Shown piece after piece: positions 9,536 through 17,259 of a stretch of DNA of 48,807 bases. The stretch is taken from contig JAFEEF010000054.1 in the NCBI GenBank assembly GCA_018241265.1, positions 1 through 48,807 of the forward strand, written 5' to 3'. The notes beneath the pieces were generated by a model. The model did not search any database. It was not told the DNA's origin and saw only the letters and a list, made by a program, of their open reading frames with translations. Origin of the DNA: Pseudomonadota bacterium. Its GTDB lineage: Bacteria > Pseudomonadota > Gammaproteobacteria > Burkholderiales > Burkholderiaceae_C. The number at the start of each line of letters is the position of its first letter. Within the stretch, counting starts at the first letter, position 1. The position numbers were made by a program, and so were the translations under genes.

Positions 9536-11341
9536 ATGGCTGAACGCTCGTCCTGGTCGCCGGCCGGCGCGCAGGATGCCGGCACCCTGGTCGATCGCAC
9601 GCCGACCGATGACGACAGGACGCTGATCGCACCGCCGACGCGGCCGCGCACGGTCGCGCGCATCGCGGCCGAGACGCTGCCCGGCTCGGCGGCCGCAGCG
9701 GCGCCGCCGGACGGCATCCGGCAGGTCGGCCGCTACCAGGTGATGGAGACGCTCGGTCGCGGCGGCATGGCCACGGTGTTCCGCGCGCGCGATCCGGGCA
9801 TCGGGCGCGACCTCGCGCTCAAGTTCCTGCACGTGTCGCTGTGCGAAGACCCGGAGTACCGCGCGCGCTTCGTCGGCGAGGCCCAGGCAGCCGGGCGCCT
9901 GTCGCATCCCAACATCGTGACGGTGCACGACGTCGGCGAGATCGAGGGCCGGCCGTACATGGCGATGGAGCTGCTCGACGGCGTCTCGCTGGCCGCCGAG
10001 ATGCAGCCCGGCCAGCCGATGCCGGTGCGCGACGTGGCGGCTATCGGCATCCAGCTCGCGTGCGCGCTCGACTATGCGCACGCGCGCGGGATCGTCCATC
10101 GCGACATCAAGCCCGGCAACCTGATGCGCCTGAAGGGCAGCGACACGATCAAGGTCACCGACTTCGGCATCGCCCACATCGAGACGACCGACAGCGCACA
10201 TCGCACCCGCGTCGGCGACGTGCTCGGCACGCCGCAGTACATGTCGCCCGAGCAGGCGCTCGGCCGCAAGCTCGATGGCCGCTCCGACCTGTTCTCGGCC
10301 GGCATCGTGCTCTACCAGATGCTGACCGGCCAGCGTCCGTTCCAGGGCGACAGCACGGTGGCGCTGGCGGTGAACATCGCACGCGAGGAGCCGGTGCCGA
10401 TCGAGAAGGTCCGGGCCGATCTGCCGGCGTCGCTGCGCCGCGTGATCGAGCGCTGTCTGCAGAAGGCGCCGGAGCGGCGCTACCAGACCGGCGCCGAGCT
10501 GGCCGACGCGCTGACCCGCTGCATCGCCGAGATCGACGCGGCCGCGCGCGAGCGCCCGCGCATCGTGCCGCTGCGCGTCAAGTGGGCCGGGATGATGGCG
10601 CTGATCGTGCTGGTCGTCAGCGGCCTCGCGGCAGCGGTCATCACGCAGCGCCAGTACGCCGCGATGATCGACCAGGTGAGCGACAACGGCGCCGCGCTGG
10701 CGCGCTTCATCGCGGCGCAGAACGCCACCGCGGTGCTCGGCGACGACTGGGTGTCGGTCGACGTGGCGCTGCAGATCATCATGAAGACCGGCGACTTCCG
10801 CAGCATCGCCGTCGCCGACGCGCAGGGGGTGGTGCGTGCCGCCAGCGACGCCGCGCTGGTCGGCAAGCCGTATGCGCCGCCGGCCGGCGCGGTGGCGCGC
10901 GGCGCGCGGCCGGGCGGCGTCGTCCTGACGCACTACGCGGCCGGGCCGGACGAACTGCTCGGCTTCCAGGCGCCGATCTACTTCCAGAGCAAGAAGGTCG
11001 GCGGCGTCGCGCTCGCGTTGCCCGAGCGGCCGCTGCTGCAGGTGGCGCGGCTGTCGATCGCGCTGATGGCGGTGCTCGTCGTCGTCACGGTGCTCGCGGT
11101 GGCCGTGGCGATGTACTTCGTCGCGAACTGGACCACGCGGCCGATCGCGTTGCTCGAGGAAGCGATGGGCGAGGTGGCGCGCGGCCGTCTCGACCATCGT
11201 ATCGGCGAATCGCGGCGCGACGAGTTCGGACTGCTCTACGCGGCGTTCGATCGCATGGCCCAGGCGCTGCAGCGGCGGCCTGCCGTTACGGCGGCGACCG
11301 CAGGCGGATCGGCCGCGACGCGCGACGCCGCAGCGCAATGA
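9536..11341 (+). CDS. Sensor Ser/Thr protein kinase with periplasmic domain and C-terminal HAMP
   Basis: Transmembrane Hanks-type kinase, 601 residues. The kinase domain (about 66-335) has LGRGGMAT, ALKF (Lys96), IVHRDIKPGN (H188, D190), TDFG (209-211) and a GTPQYMSPEQ activation segment, so all catalytic residues are present. TM1 is at about 350-370, a periplasmic region of about 130 residues follows (with SIAVADAQGVVRAAS, Cache/PAS-like), TM2 at about 505-530 and a HAMP domain at about 531-580. GGAGG lies 6 nt before the ATG. The stop overlaps the next ATG (ATGA), so it is translationally coupled to the deacetylase gene. The order, with HAMP last and no output domain after it, is unusual. 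It likely senses envelope state and phosphorylates FHA-domain partners nearby. Confidence 0.93.
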   Translation: MAERSSWSPAGAQDAGTLVDRTPTDDDRTLIAPPTRPRTVARIAAETLPGSAAAAAPPDGIRQVGRYQVMETLGRGGMATVFRARDPGIGRDLALKFLHVSLCEDPEYRARFVGEAQAAGRLSHPNIVTVHDVGEIEGRPYMAMELLDGVSLAAEMQPGQPMPVRDVAAIGIQLACALDYAHARGIVHRDIKPGNLMRLKGSDTIKVTDFGIAHIETTDSAHRTRVGDVLGTPQYMSPEQALGRKLDGRSDLFSAGIVLYQMLTGQRPFQGDSTVALAVNIAREEPVPIEKVRADLPASLRRVIERCLQKAPERRYQTGAELADALTRCIAEIDAAARERPRIVPLRVKWAGMMALIVLVVSGLAAAVITQRQYAAMIDQVSDNGAALARFIAAQNATAVLGDDWVSVDVALQIIMKTGDFRSIAVADAQGVVRAASDAALVGKPYAPPAGAVARGARPGGVVLTHYAAGPDELLGFQAPIYFQSKKVGGVALALPERPLLQVARLSIALMAVLVVVTVLAVAVAMYFVANWTTRPIALLEEAMGEVARGRLDHRIGESRRDEFGLLYAAFDRMAQALQRRPAVTAATAGGSAATRDAAAQ

Positions 11342-12381
11342 GCGCGACCGCCGTCAGCCGCACGCTGGCCGGCGTGCTGGCGCTGCTGCTGTCGGCGTGC
11401 GCGGCGCCGCCGCCGGCGCCGCCGGCCGCAGTCGCGGCGGCAACGACCCTGCGGATGCGCGGCGACGTGGTCGCGCGCAACGACCGCTACGTGCTCTATG
11501 CGCCGACGGCCGAAGATACCTGGCGCACGATCGCGGCGCGCCTGCTCGGCGACGCCGATCGCGCATGGCGGGTGGCCGACTTCAATCGCCAGCTCACCGG
11601 CAGTGCGGCACTCGACGGCGCATCGCTCGTCGCCGTGCCGCTGCAGCCGCTCGATCCGATCGGCGTGTATGCCGATCGCGTGCAGACCGTGCCCATCCTC
11701 TGCTATCACCGCTTCGGTGCCGGCAGCAGCAAGATGGTGGTCTCGCAGGCGCAGCTCGCGGCCCAGCTCGACTGGCTGGCGCGCAACGACTACCGCGTGA
11801 TTCCGCTGGTCGAGCTGCAGGGCTTTCTGGCCGGGCGAGAGGCGCTGCCGGCACGCTCGGTCGTCATCACGGTCGACGACGGCTACGAGTCGTTCTACCG
11901 CATCGCGTGGCCGCTGCTGCGTGCGCGCGACTTCCCGGCGACGCTCTTCGTCTACACCGACTTCATCGGCTCGAAGGAAGCGCTGAGCTGGGCCCAGCTC
12001 AAGGAGCTCGCCGCGTCCGGCCTGGTCGACGTGCAGGCGCATTCCAAGTCGCACCGCAACCTGATCGAGCGCGCCGCCGACGAGGACGATGCGAGCTACC
12101 GGCGCGCCATCGACGCCGAGACGCGGATCCCGCGCGAGCAGATCGAACGGCGGGTCGGCGGCTCGGTGAGCGCCTACGCCTATCCGTTCGGCGACACCAA
12201 CGAGACCGTGCTGGCGGCGCTCGATCGCCAGCAGTTCCGCCTGGCGGCCACCGTCACGCCCGGCGGCAATGCGTTCTACGCGCCGCCGATGCTGTTGCGC
12301 CGCACGATGATCTTCGGCGACTACGACCTCGAGACCTTCAAGGCCAAGCTGCAGACCAGCCGCAGCCTGGACGCGCGATGA
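11338..12381 (+). CDS. Polysaccharide deacetylase (NodB-type) lipoprotein with LysM-like N-terminus
   Basis: Lipoprotein of 347 residues: signal peptide with lipobox LLSAC, then a LysM-like segment (about residues 50-95: TWRTIAARLLGDADRAWRVADFN). The NodB homology domain has ITVDDGYESF (metal-binding Asp pair), AHSKSHRNL (the two metal His) and YAYPFGDTNE. Such enzymes remove N-acetyl groups from surface polysaccharide or peptidoglycan; the LysM-like part favours a wall-linked substrate, which is inference. It starts by ATGA overlap with the sensor kinase and ends by ATGA overlap with the next lipoprotein, so the three form one coupled operon. The frame is open far upstream of 11338, but that stretch is antisense noise to the kinase frame. 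Confidence 0.9.
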   Translation: MSATAVSRTLAGVLALLLSACAAPPPAPPAAVAAATTLRMRGDVVARNDRYVLYAPTAEDTWRTIAARLLGDADRAWRVADFNRQLTGSAALDGASLVAVPLQPLDPIGVYADRVQTVPILCYHRFGAGSSKMVVSQAQLAAQLDWLARNDYRVIPLVELQGFLAGREALPARSVVITVDDGYESFYRIAWPLLRARDFPATLFVYTDFIGSKEALSWAQLKELAASGLVDVQAHSKSHRNLIERAADEDDASYRRAIDAETRIPREQIERRVGGSVSAYAYPFGDTNETVLAALDRQQFRLAATVTPGGNAFYAPPMLLRRTMIFGDYDLETFKAKLQTSRSLDAR

Positions 12382-13115
12382 CGGCCGGCGGTCGTCGCCT
12401 AGCGGGTGCGCTGGCCGCACCGCTGGTGTTGCTGCTGGCCGCGTGCGCAACCCCGCGGCCGGTCGCGACCTCGATCGCCGTGCCGGCGCCGGCAGCCGAC
12501 GGTGCCCTCGATCCCGCCGTGCTCACCGGCTACGAAGCCGCGCTCGTCGAACGCGCCGATCTGCTGATGCGGCAGGGACGCCTCGCGGATGCGGCGATCC
12601 GTTGGGAACTGCTGGCCCTGCTCGATCCGCAGGCGTCGAGCTACCGCGATCGTCTGGCGGAGGTGCGGCGACAGATCGATGCCGGCGTGGCCGAGCATCA
12701 GCAGCGCGCTGCGCAGGCGGCACGCCGAGGCGACGACGCGACGGCGCAGCGCGAGCACCTCGCGGCGCTGGCGCTCGATCCCGGCCAGGCGAGCTCGGCC
12801 GATGCGCTGCGCGCCCTCGAGCGCGATCGCCTGCGGCGCGAGCAGCTCGGCCGGCCGTCGAGCCTCGTCATCACCCGGCGCTCCGCCGGCGCTGCCGAGA
12901 TGGATCGGGGCCTCGAGCTCGACAGCGAACTCGAGCAGGCGAGCCTGCTCGCCGATCGCGGCGACTATCGCGAAGCGCGTGCGCTGCTGGCAGGCCTGGT
13001 CGCGTCCAACCCGCGCAGCCCGCGCCTGCGTGCTGCGCTGGCCGATCTCGATGCTCGCCTGGGGCTATCGGCGAAGACCGTGGCGAGCACCTCTGCGGCT
13101 TCTGCGCCGCGTTGA
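12378..13115 (+). CDS. TPR-like lipoprotein of the kinase/deacetylase operon
   Basis: Lipoprotein of 245 residues with signal peptide and lipobox LLAAC. Two helical repeat segments of TPR type are visible: ADLLMRQGRLADAAIRWELL near residue 53 and ASLLADRGDYREARALLAG near residue 193, separated by a charged helical stretch. It overlaps the deacetylase gene by ATGA and is the last gene of the operon; it is convergent with the LysM lipoprotein (8-bp gap). Exact role is not known; an envelope scaffold partner of the deacetylase or kinase sensor is plausible. I do not recognise a named family. Confidence 0.75.
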   Translation: MTAGGRRLAGALAAPLVLLLAACATPRPVATSIAVPAPAADGALDPAVLTGYEAALVERADLLMRQGRLADAAIRWELLALLDPQASSYRDRLAEVRRQIDAGVAEHQQRAAQAARRGDDATAQREHLAALALDPGQASSADALRALERDRLRREQLGRPSSLVITRRSAGAAEMDRGLELDSELEQASLLADRGDYREARALLAGLVASNPRSPRLRAALADLDARLGLSAKTVASTSAASAPR

Positions 13116-13123
13116 CGGCATCG

Positions 13124-14041
13124 TCACTTCACGGCGGCGAGCTTCTGCTTCAGCGTCTGCGCCTTCTGCTGCTCGAGCCGAGCCGTGCCGTTGTCGGGAT
13201 CGAGGCTCAGAACCCGGTTCCAGCGTTCGATCGCGCCATCGAGATCCTGCTTCGCGAACGCGGTACGCGCATCCTGCGCATAGCGCGCGACCAGCAGGCG
13301 ATGCACGTCGTCGGCCTTTTCCTTCGAGCCCGGCACCGCGTAGTCGGCGGCGCGCTTGTAGGCGTCGTACGCCGCCTGCAGGTCGCCGGCCTTCTCGGCG
13401 CGTTGGGCACGCGCGTACTCGCGATCGCCTATCGTCGGTTCGGCCGGCGGCAGTGCGGCGACCGGCGCGGGCGCGGGCGCGGGCGCGGGCGCCGGCGCCG
13501 GCGCAGGTGCCGGTGCAGGTGCCGTGGCTGTCGCGTCGCCGACCGGCTGCTTGCCCGGAATGCGCAGCGTCTGCCCGCTCGCGAGCTGCTTCGGCACCTT
13601 GATGTTGTTGTAGCGCGCGAGGATGTAGAAGCTGTAGGAGTCGCCGAGGTAGCGCTTGGCGAGCTGGGCGAGGCTGTCGCCGGGGCGCACGACGTAGCTG
13701 AACGATTCGCGGTTGAAGAGCGTGCCCGGATCGGCGGTGATCTGGCGCATCAGGTTCTGCGCCAGCTTGTTGTTCGGGTCGCCGCCGAGCGCGCGCTGCA
13801 GATCGGCGCGTGCGTTGTCCTCGTTGCCGTTCTGCAGCAACTCGATCGCACCGAGCGCGAGCTTTTGCGCCTGCTCGGCGGTGGCTGGCGGCAACGCCGG
13901 AGGCTCGGGCGCCGGCGGCGGCTCGGGTGCGGGCGCCGGCGCAGGATGCGGTGACGTCGCGGCCGGCGGGGTCGCGGGCGGCGTGTTGCAGCCGGCCGTC
14001 GCGGCGAACAGGAAGAGCACGAGCAGGCGTCGGGAGATCAT
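13124..14041 (-). CDS. LysM-domain lipoprotein with TPR-like segments
   Basis: Lipoprotein of 305 residues. The start at 14041 gives MISRRLLVLFLFAATAGC, a clear lipobox signal; the open frame further upstream has no such start. After a Pro/Ala linker come a helical repeat (about 57-100), a LysM domain (about 117-165: YVVRPGDSLAQLAKRYLGD), a long Ala-Pro repeat (about 180-205) and a second TPR-like part (DREYARAQRAEKAGDLQAAYDAY and DLDGAIERWNRVLSLDPDN). LysM binds peptidoglycan. It is divergent from the FHA gene and shares its 187-bp promoter region. Its layout mirrors the convergent TPR-like lipoprotein, so the two may share partners. Confidence 0.88.
   Translation of the reverse strand: MISRRLLVLFLFAATAGCNTPPATPPAATSPHPAPAPAPEPPPAPEPPALPPATAEQAQKLALGAIELLQNGNEDNARADLQRALGGDPNNKLAQNLMRQITADPGTLFNRESFSYVVRPGDSLAQLAKRYLGDSYSFYILARYNNIKVPKQLASGQTLRIPGKQPVGDATATAPAPAPAPAPAPAPAPAPAPVAALPPAEPTIGDREYARAQRAEKAGDLQAAYDAYKRAADYAVPGSKEKADDVHRLLVARYAQDARTAFAKQDLDGAIERWNRVLSLDPDNGTARLEQQKAQTLKQKLAAVK
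13462..13523 (-). repeat. Hexanucleotide (GC-rich) repeat encoding Ala-Pro tract
   Basis: About ten tandem six-base units of GCGGGC type, diverging to GCCGGC and GCAGGT, encode an uninterrupted Ala-Pro tract that makes a stiff linker between the LysM domain and the C-terminal helical repeats. Length changes would keep the frame. Confidence 0.85.
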
Positions 14042-14108
14042 CGCTGGGCCCGGGAGCAGCGCAGGGTCGCGCACGAAAAGTTTGCGACGCGAGGTGCTTC
14101 CGCGAACG

Positions 14109-14165
14109 TGACTTTGGTCGGTCCTGCGACGGCGCAGCGTCATCAACGCGGATGACTTTCGGTCA
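14109..14165. promoter_or_regulatory. Divergent promoter region with two dyad motifs (candidate operators 3 and 4)
   Basis: Between the LysM lipoprotein (minus) and FHA gene (plus) lie TGACTTTGGTCG at 14109-14120, identical to the copy before the second kinase, and TGACTTTCGGTCA at 14153-14165, a variant with one extra central base and perfect TGAC/GTCA arms. Spacing between their starts is 44 bp, about four helical turns. No clear -10 box is visible. Confidence 0.4.
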
Positions 14166-14228
14166 TGGGCAAGGCGGCGCTGCGCGGCGACGATGGCTGC
14201 ACCTCTCTTCCTTGCCCCGGGAGTCAGC

Positions 14229-15710
14229 ATGGCGCTGATCCTGCGTGCCGTGTCGCTCGACGACCAGCCGCTCACCCAGCCGATCACCGCGCTGTTCGGC
14301 ACGCGCGGCGGAACCATCGGCCGTACCGACCAGACGACGATGGCCTTGCCCGATCCCGAGCGCCACATCTCGCGCCGCCAGGCCGAGATCGCGCCGGCCG
14401 AGCGCGGCTACCGCATCAGCAACATCGGTACCGCGAATCCGATCCTGGTGCGTGGCCAGGCGCTGGCCTGCGGCGAGTCGACATCGCTGGCGGCCGGCGA
14501 TCAGTTGCGCATCGGCGGCTACCTGCTCGAGGTCGCCGACGATGCCGCAGCCGACGGCGCCGAGACGATCGTGCGCAGCGGTGCCGGCAACGTCGCACGG
14601 CCGGCCGGGGCGATCGGGGACGATCCGTTCGCCGGTCTGTTCGGTGCGATCGGGCCGAAGGGCCTGGCGAGCGCGCCGCCGCCGATGCCGGCGGCGCCGA
14701 GTCCGCCGCCGCTTGCTGCGGGCAGCTTCGATCCGTTCGCTCCGCCTCCGCCGGCCGCCGCGCCGTCGCCGGCCTCGGGCGCGATGCCGAGCGGCGCCTT
14801 CGGCGATCTGGTGCCGATGGACGACGCGTCCTCGCTCGACCAGCTGTTCGGACTCGGCGGCGGCGGGGCGGCCGATCCGCTGCGCGGCTTCGAAGCATCG
14901 CTGGCCGCGCCGCCGGCGCCGAGCGCAGGCAGCGGCGCGAGCGGCCTCTCGACCGACCCGCTCGCCATGTTCGATCCGCTTGGTGCGGCCGCGGCGCCGA
15001 TCGCGCCCACCGTCTCCGACCATGCACCCGCACTGCATGCGGCCTACGTGGCGCCACCTTCACCCCCGCCCGCGCGCGATGCACCGCCCGCGCCGCCCCG
15101 GAGCGCGTCGCCGGAGCCGTTGTGGCAGGCCTTCTGCGACGGCGCCGGCGTTGCGGGCGAGCTGCGCGGCGACGCCGGTCCCGAGACGATGCGCCTGGTC
15201 GGCCAGCTGTTGCGTGCCGCGGTCGACGGCACCCTGCAGCTCGTCGCGTTGCGGGCGGCGACCAAGCAGGAGCTGCATGCCGACGTCACCGTCATCCAGG
15301 CGCGCAACAACAACCCGCTGAAGTTCTCGCCCGATCCGCAGTCGGCGCTCGAGCAGTTGTTGCGGCCGCCGTTGCGCGGCTTTCTCGACGGGCCTGCGGC
15401 GATGCGCGACGCGATGAGCGACCTGCTCGGCCACTCGATCGGCACGATGGCCGGCATGCGCGCGGCGCTCGAGGGCGTGCTGGACCGCTTCGCGCCGGAG
15501 GCGCTGGAGGCGCAACTGGTCTCGAAGTCGGTGCTCGACAACGTGCTGCCGATCAACCGCAAGGCGCGCCTGTGGGATCTGTATCGCGTGCATGCGGCCG
15601 GCATCCGCGGCGAGGTACAGGACGACTTCCATGCGCTGTTCGGCCGCGCCTTCGTCGCGGCCTACGAGCAGCAGCTGGCTCGACTGCGGTCCGCGTCGGC
15701 CTCGGCCTGA
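14229..15710 (+). CDS. tagH: Type VI secretion FHA-domain protein (Fha/TagH/ImpI family)
   Basis: Phosphothreonine-reading regulator of T6SS assembly, 493 residues. The N-terminal FHA domain (about 8-100) shows GRTDQTTMALPDPERHISRR with the conserved Arg, Ser-Arg and His, then NIGTANPILV. A low-complexity Pro/Ala/Gly linker spans about 110-300. The C-terminal T6SS-specific domain (about 305-490) has LRAAVDGTLQLVALRAATK, ARNNNPLKFSPD and a helical end with FGRAFVAAYEQQL. ATG 14229 has GGGAG 5 nt upstream; the open frame begins earlier at 14193 without a site. In Pseudomonas, Fha1 is phosphorylated by PpkA and dephosphorylated by PppA; the downstream gene here is such a phosphatase. Confidence 0.93.
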   Translation: MALILRAVSLDDQPLTQPITALFGTRGGTIGRTDQTTMALPDPERHISRRQAEIAPAERGYRISNIGTANPILVRGQALACGESTSLAAGDQLRIGGYLLEVADDAAADGAETIVRSGAGNVARPAGAIGDDPFAGLFGAIGPKGLASAPPPMPAAPSPPPLAAGSFDPFAPPPPAAAPSPASGAMPSGAFGDLVPMDDASSLDQLFGLGGGGAADPLRGFEASLAAPPAPSAGSGASGLSTDPLAMFDPLGAAAAPIAPTVSDHAPALHAAYVAPPSPPPARDAPPAPPRSASPEPLWQAFCDGAGVAGELRGDAGPETMRLVGQLLRAAVDGTLQLVALRAATKQELHADVTVIQARNNNPLKFSPDPQSALEQLLRPPLRGFLDGPAAMRDAMSDLLGHSIGTMAGMRAALEGVLDRFAPEALEAQLVSKSVLDNVLPINRKARLWDLYRVHAAGIRGEVQDDFHALFGRAFVAAYEQQLARLRSASASA

Positions 15711-15730
15711 ACGGCGTGGAGCTCCCTGTC

Positions 15731-16567
15731 GTGACGGCACGCCTGCAGGTCGGCGTGCGCAGCGAAACCGGACGGCGCAGCCGCAACGAGGACCACGTCG
15801 GCGTCGGCACGGCGCCGATCGGCTGGTACGGCATCGTGTCGGACGGCGTCGGCGGCCATGTCGACGGCGCGCGCGCGTCGCAGCATGTCGTGCGGTGCCT
15901 GAGCGGACTGCTCGACGGTCTGCGGCCCGAAGCCGACTTCGAGCAGCACCGCTTGATGCGCGCGGTCCTGGCCACCCATGCGCTGCTGCAACGCGAACAG
16001 CCCGATGCCGACGACGCCCGCCTGCGCATGAACGCGACCGTCGTCGCGCTGTGCATCTCGGCGGACGGCCGCCGCGGGCTGTGGGCGAATGTCGGCGACT
16101 CGCGCCTCTACCGGATCCGCAGCCGTCGGGTCGAGCAGCTGACGATCGACGACACGCTGGTGCAGCAGCTCGTCGATGGCGGCATGCTGAGCCCGGAACA
16201 GGCGCGCACGCATCCGCTGCGCCATCAGCTCAGCGCAGCGATGGGCATCGCCGAGGAGATCGAGCCGCATGTCGCCGTGCTGCCGTGCGACGTGCAGGAC
16301 GGCGATGCCTTCCTGCTCTGCACCGACGGCTGGTGGCAGGCGATCGACGGCGAGATGCTGTGCGCCACGCTCGCCGACGCCGCATCGCCGCAGGCATGGC
16401 TGGACGCGATGCATGGCCGCATCGATGCGGCCGGCCAGCCGAACCAGGACAACTACTCGGCCATCGCGGTCTGGGCCGGGGTGCCGGCGCGCCTGCCGTT
16501 GTCGAGCGATGACACCTTGCCGCGGCTGCAGATCGCCTGGCCTGCCGCGGTGCTGCCGTCAGCCTGA
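15731..16567 (+). CDS. pppA: PP2C-type Ser/Thr protein phosphatase (PppA-like)
   Basis: Metal-dependent phosphatase opposing the Ser/Thr kinases in T6SS control, 278 residues. Motifs in order are RSRNEDHVG, VSDGVGGHVDGA (metal Asp), NATVVAL, VGDSRLYRIR, CTDGWW (metal Asp) and QDNYSAIAVW (metal Asp). No TM segment, so cytoplasmic. The start is most likely GTG 15731 with GGAG 9 nt upstream; GTG 15716 is an alternative. It lies 20 bp after the FHA gene and is convergent with tagF (9-bp gap), matching the FHA-phosphatase pairing known from T6SS loci. Confidence 0.92.
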   Translation: MTARLQVGVRSETGRRSRNEDHVGVGTAPIGWYGIVSDGVGGHVDGARASQHVVRCLSGLLDGLRPEADFEQHRLMRAVLATHALLQREQPDADDARLRMNATVVALCISADGRRGLWANVGDSRLYRIRSRRVEQLTIDDTLVQQLVDGGMLSPEQARTHPLRHQLSAAMGIAEEIEPHVAVLPCDVQDGDAFLLCTDGWWQAIDGEMLCATLADAASPQAWLDAMHGRIDAAGQPNQDNYSAIAVWAGVPARLPLSSDDTLPRLQIAWPAAVLPSA

Positions 16568-16576
16568 TCGGTAGGG

Positions 16577-17257
16577 TCAGGCCGGCGGCACGCCGGCCCA
16601 CAGGTCGACCATGTCGTGCGCCGCGGGCAGGCCCGCGCAACGGCACAGCACGATGGGCGCCTGGTGTTCCGGTGCGCGCAGCCAGATCGATTGGCCGGCC
16701 AGCGCATGCTCGAAGTCCTGCGCCGCCGGGGCGCCCAGCGATTCGTGCAGGCTCGCCTGCCGCGGCACCGCATAGAACGTCCAGTGGCCCGCGAGTGCGG
16801 TCGTGGGTGCGCCGGCTACGCTGTCCGGCCACGGCGGCGCCTGCTGCAGCGCCTGCTCGAACGCCGCGATCGACGCCGCTTCCTGCAGCGTGTGCAGCGC
16901 CGCGTCGGCGAGGTGGTCGAACCAGCGCTCCAGGTGCTCCAGCGCCTCCCGGCCGCGCGGCGGCCGGTCGCGCTGCTGGATCACGAGCAGCGGAAAGTAG
17001 CGGCCGACGCTGTCGCAGCTCGGCATCAGCACGCCGAACCACCACGCCTCGCCATGCACTCCGGGCGCCCACGCGAAGCGCAGCACCGGCGCTGTCAGGT
17101 AGCTCTGCCGCCAGCGGTCGCCGTGGCGCGCCTGGCCGCTGCTCATCACGCCGGAGAGCCAGGCATCGCAGCGTGCCAGCAGCGCCTCGGGCATGCGGCG
17201 CGAGACGAAGTCGCCGGCCGCCGTGACCTTGCCGTGCCAGGCCGGGGCTTCGGTCAT
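16577..17257 (-). CDS. tagF: Type VI secretion-associated protein TagF
   Basis: Cytoplasmic post-translational T6SS modulator, 226 residues. The N-terminus GKVTAAGDFVSRRMP matches the family pattern GKLPxxGDFV; WWFGVLMPSCDSVGRYFPL is the central conserved block, and LPAAHDMVDLWAGV ends the protein. In Pseudomonas TagF represses by binding Fha; here the FHA gene is on the facing strand. It starts 2 nt after the tssM stop, so it is the last gene of the tssJKLM operon. Confidence 0.93.
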   Translation of the reverse strand: MTEAPAWHGKVTAAGDFVSRRMPEALLARCDAWLSGVMSSGQARHGDRWRQSYLTAPVLRFAWAPGVHGEAWWFGVLMPSCDSVGRYFPLLVIQQRDRPPRGREALEHLERWFDHLADAALHTLQEAASIAAFEQALQQAPPWPDSVAGAPTTALAGHWTFYAVPRQASLHESLGAPAAQDFEHALAGQSIWLRAPEHQAPIVLCRCAGLPAAHDMVDLWAGVPPA

Positions 17258-17259
17258 GG

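Noticed and set aside
5773-9717. 1314-codon open frame on the minus strand
   Set aside because: It is antisense to the first kinase and MltA, both of which have full motifs. Its Arg/His/Ala-rich composition is that of a shadow frame in GC-rich DNA.
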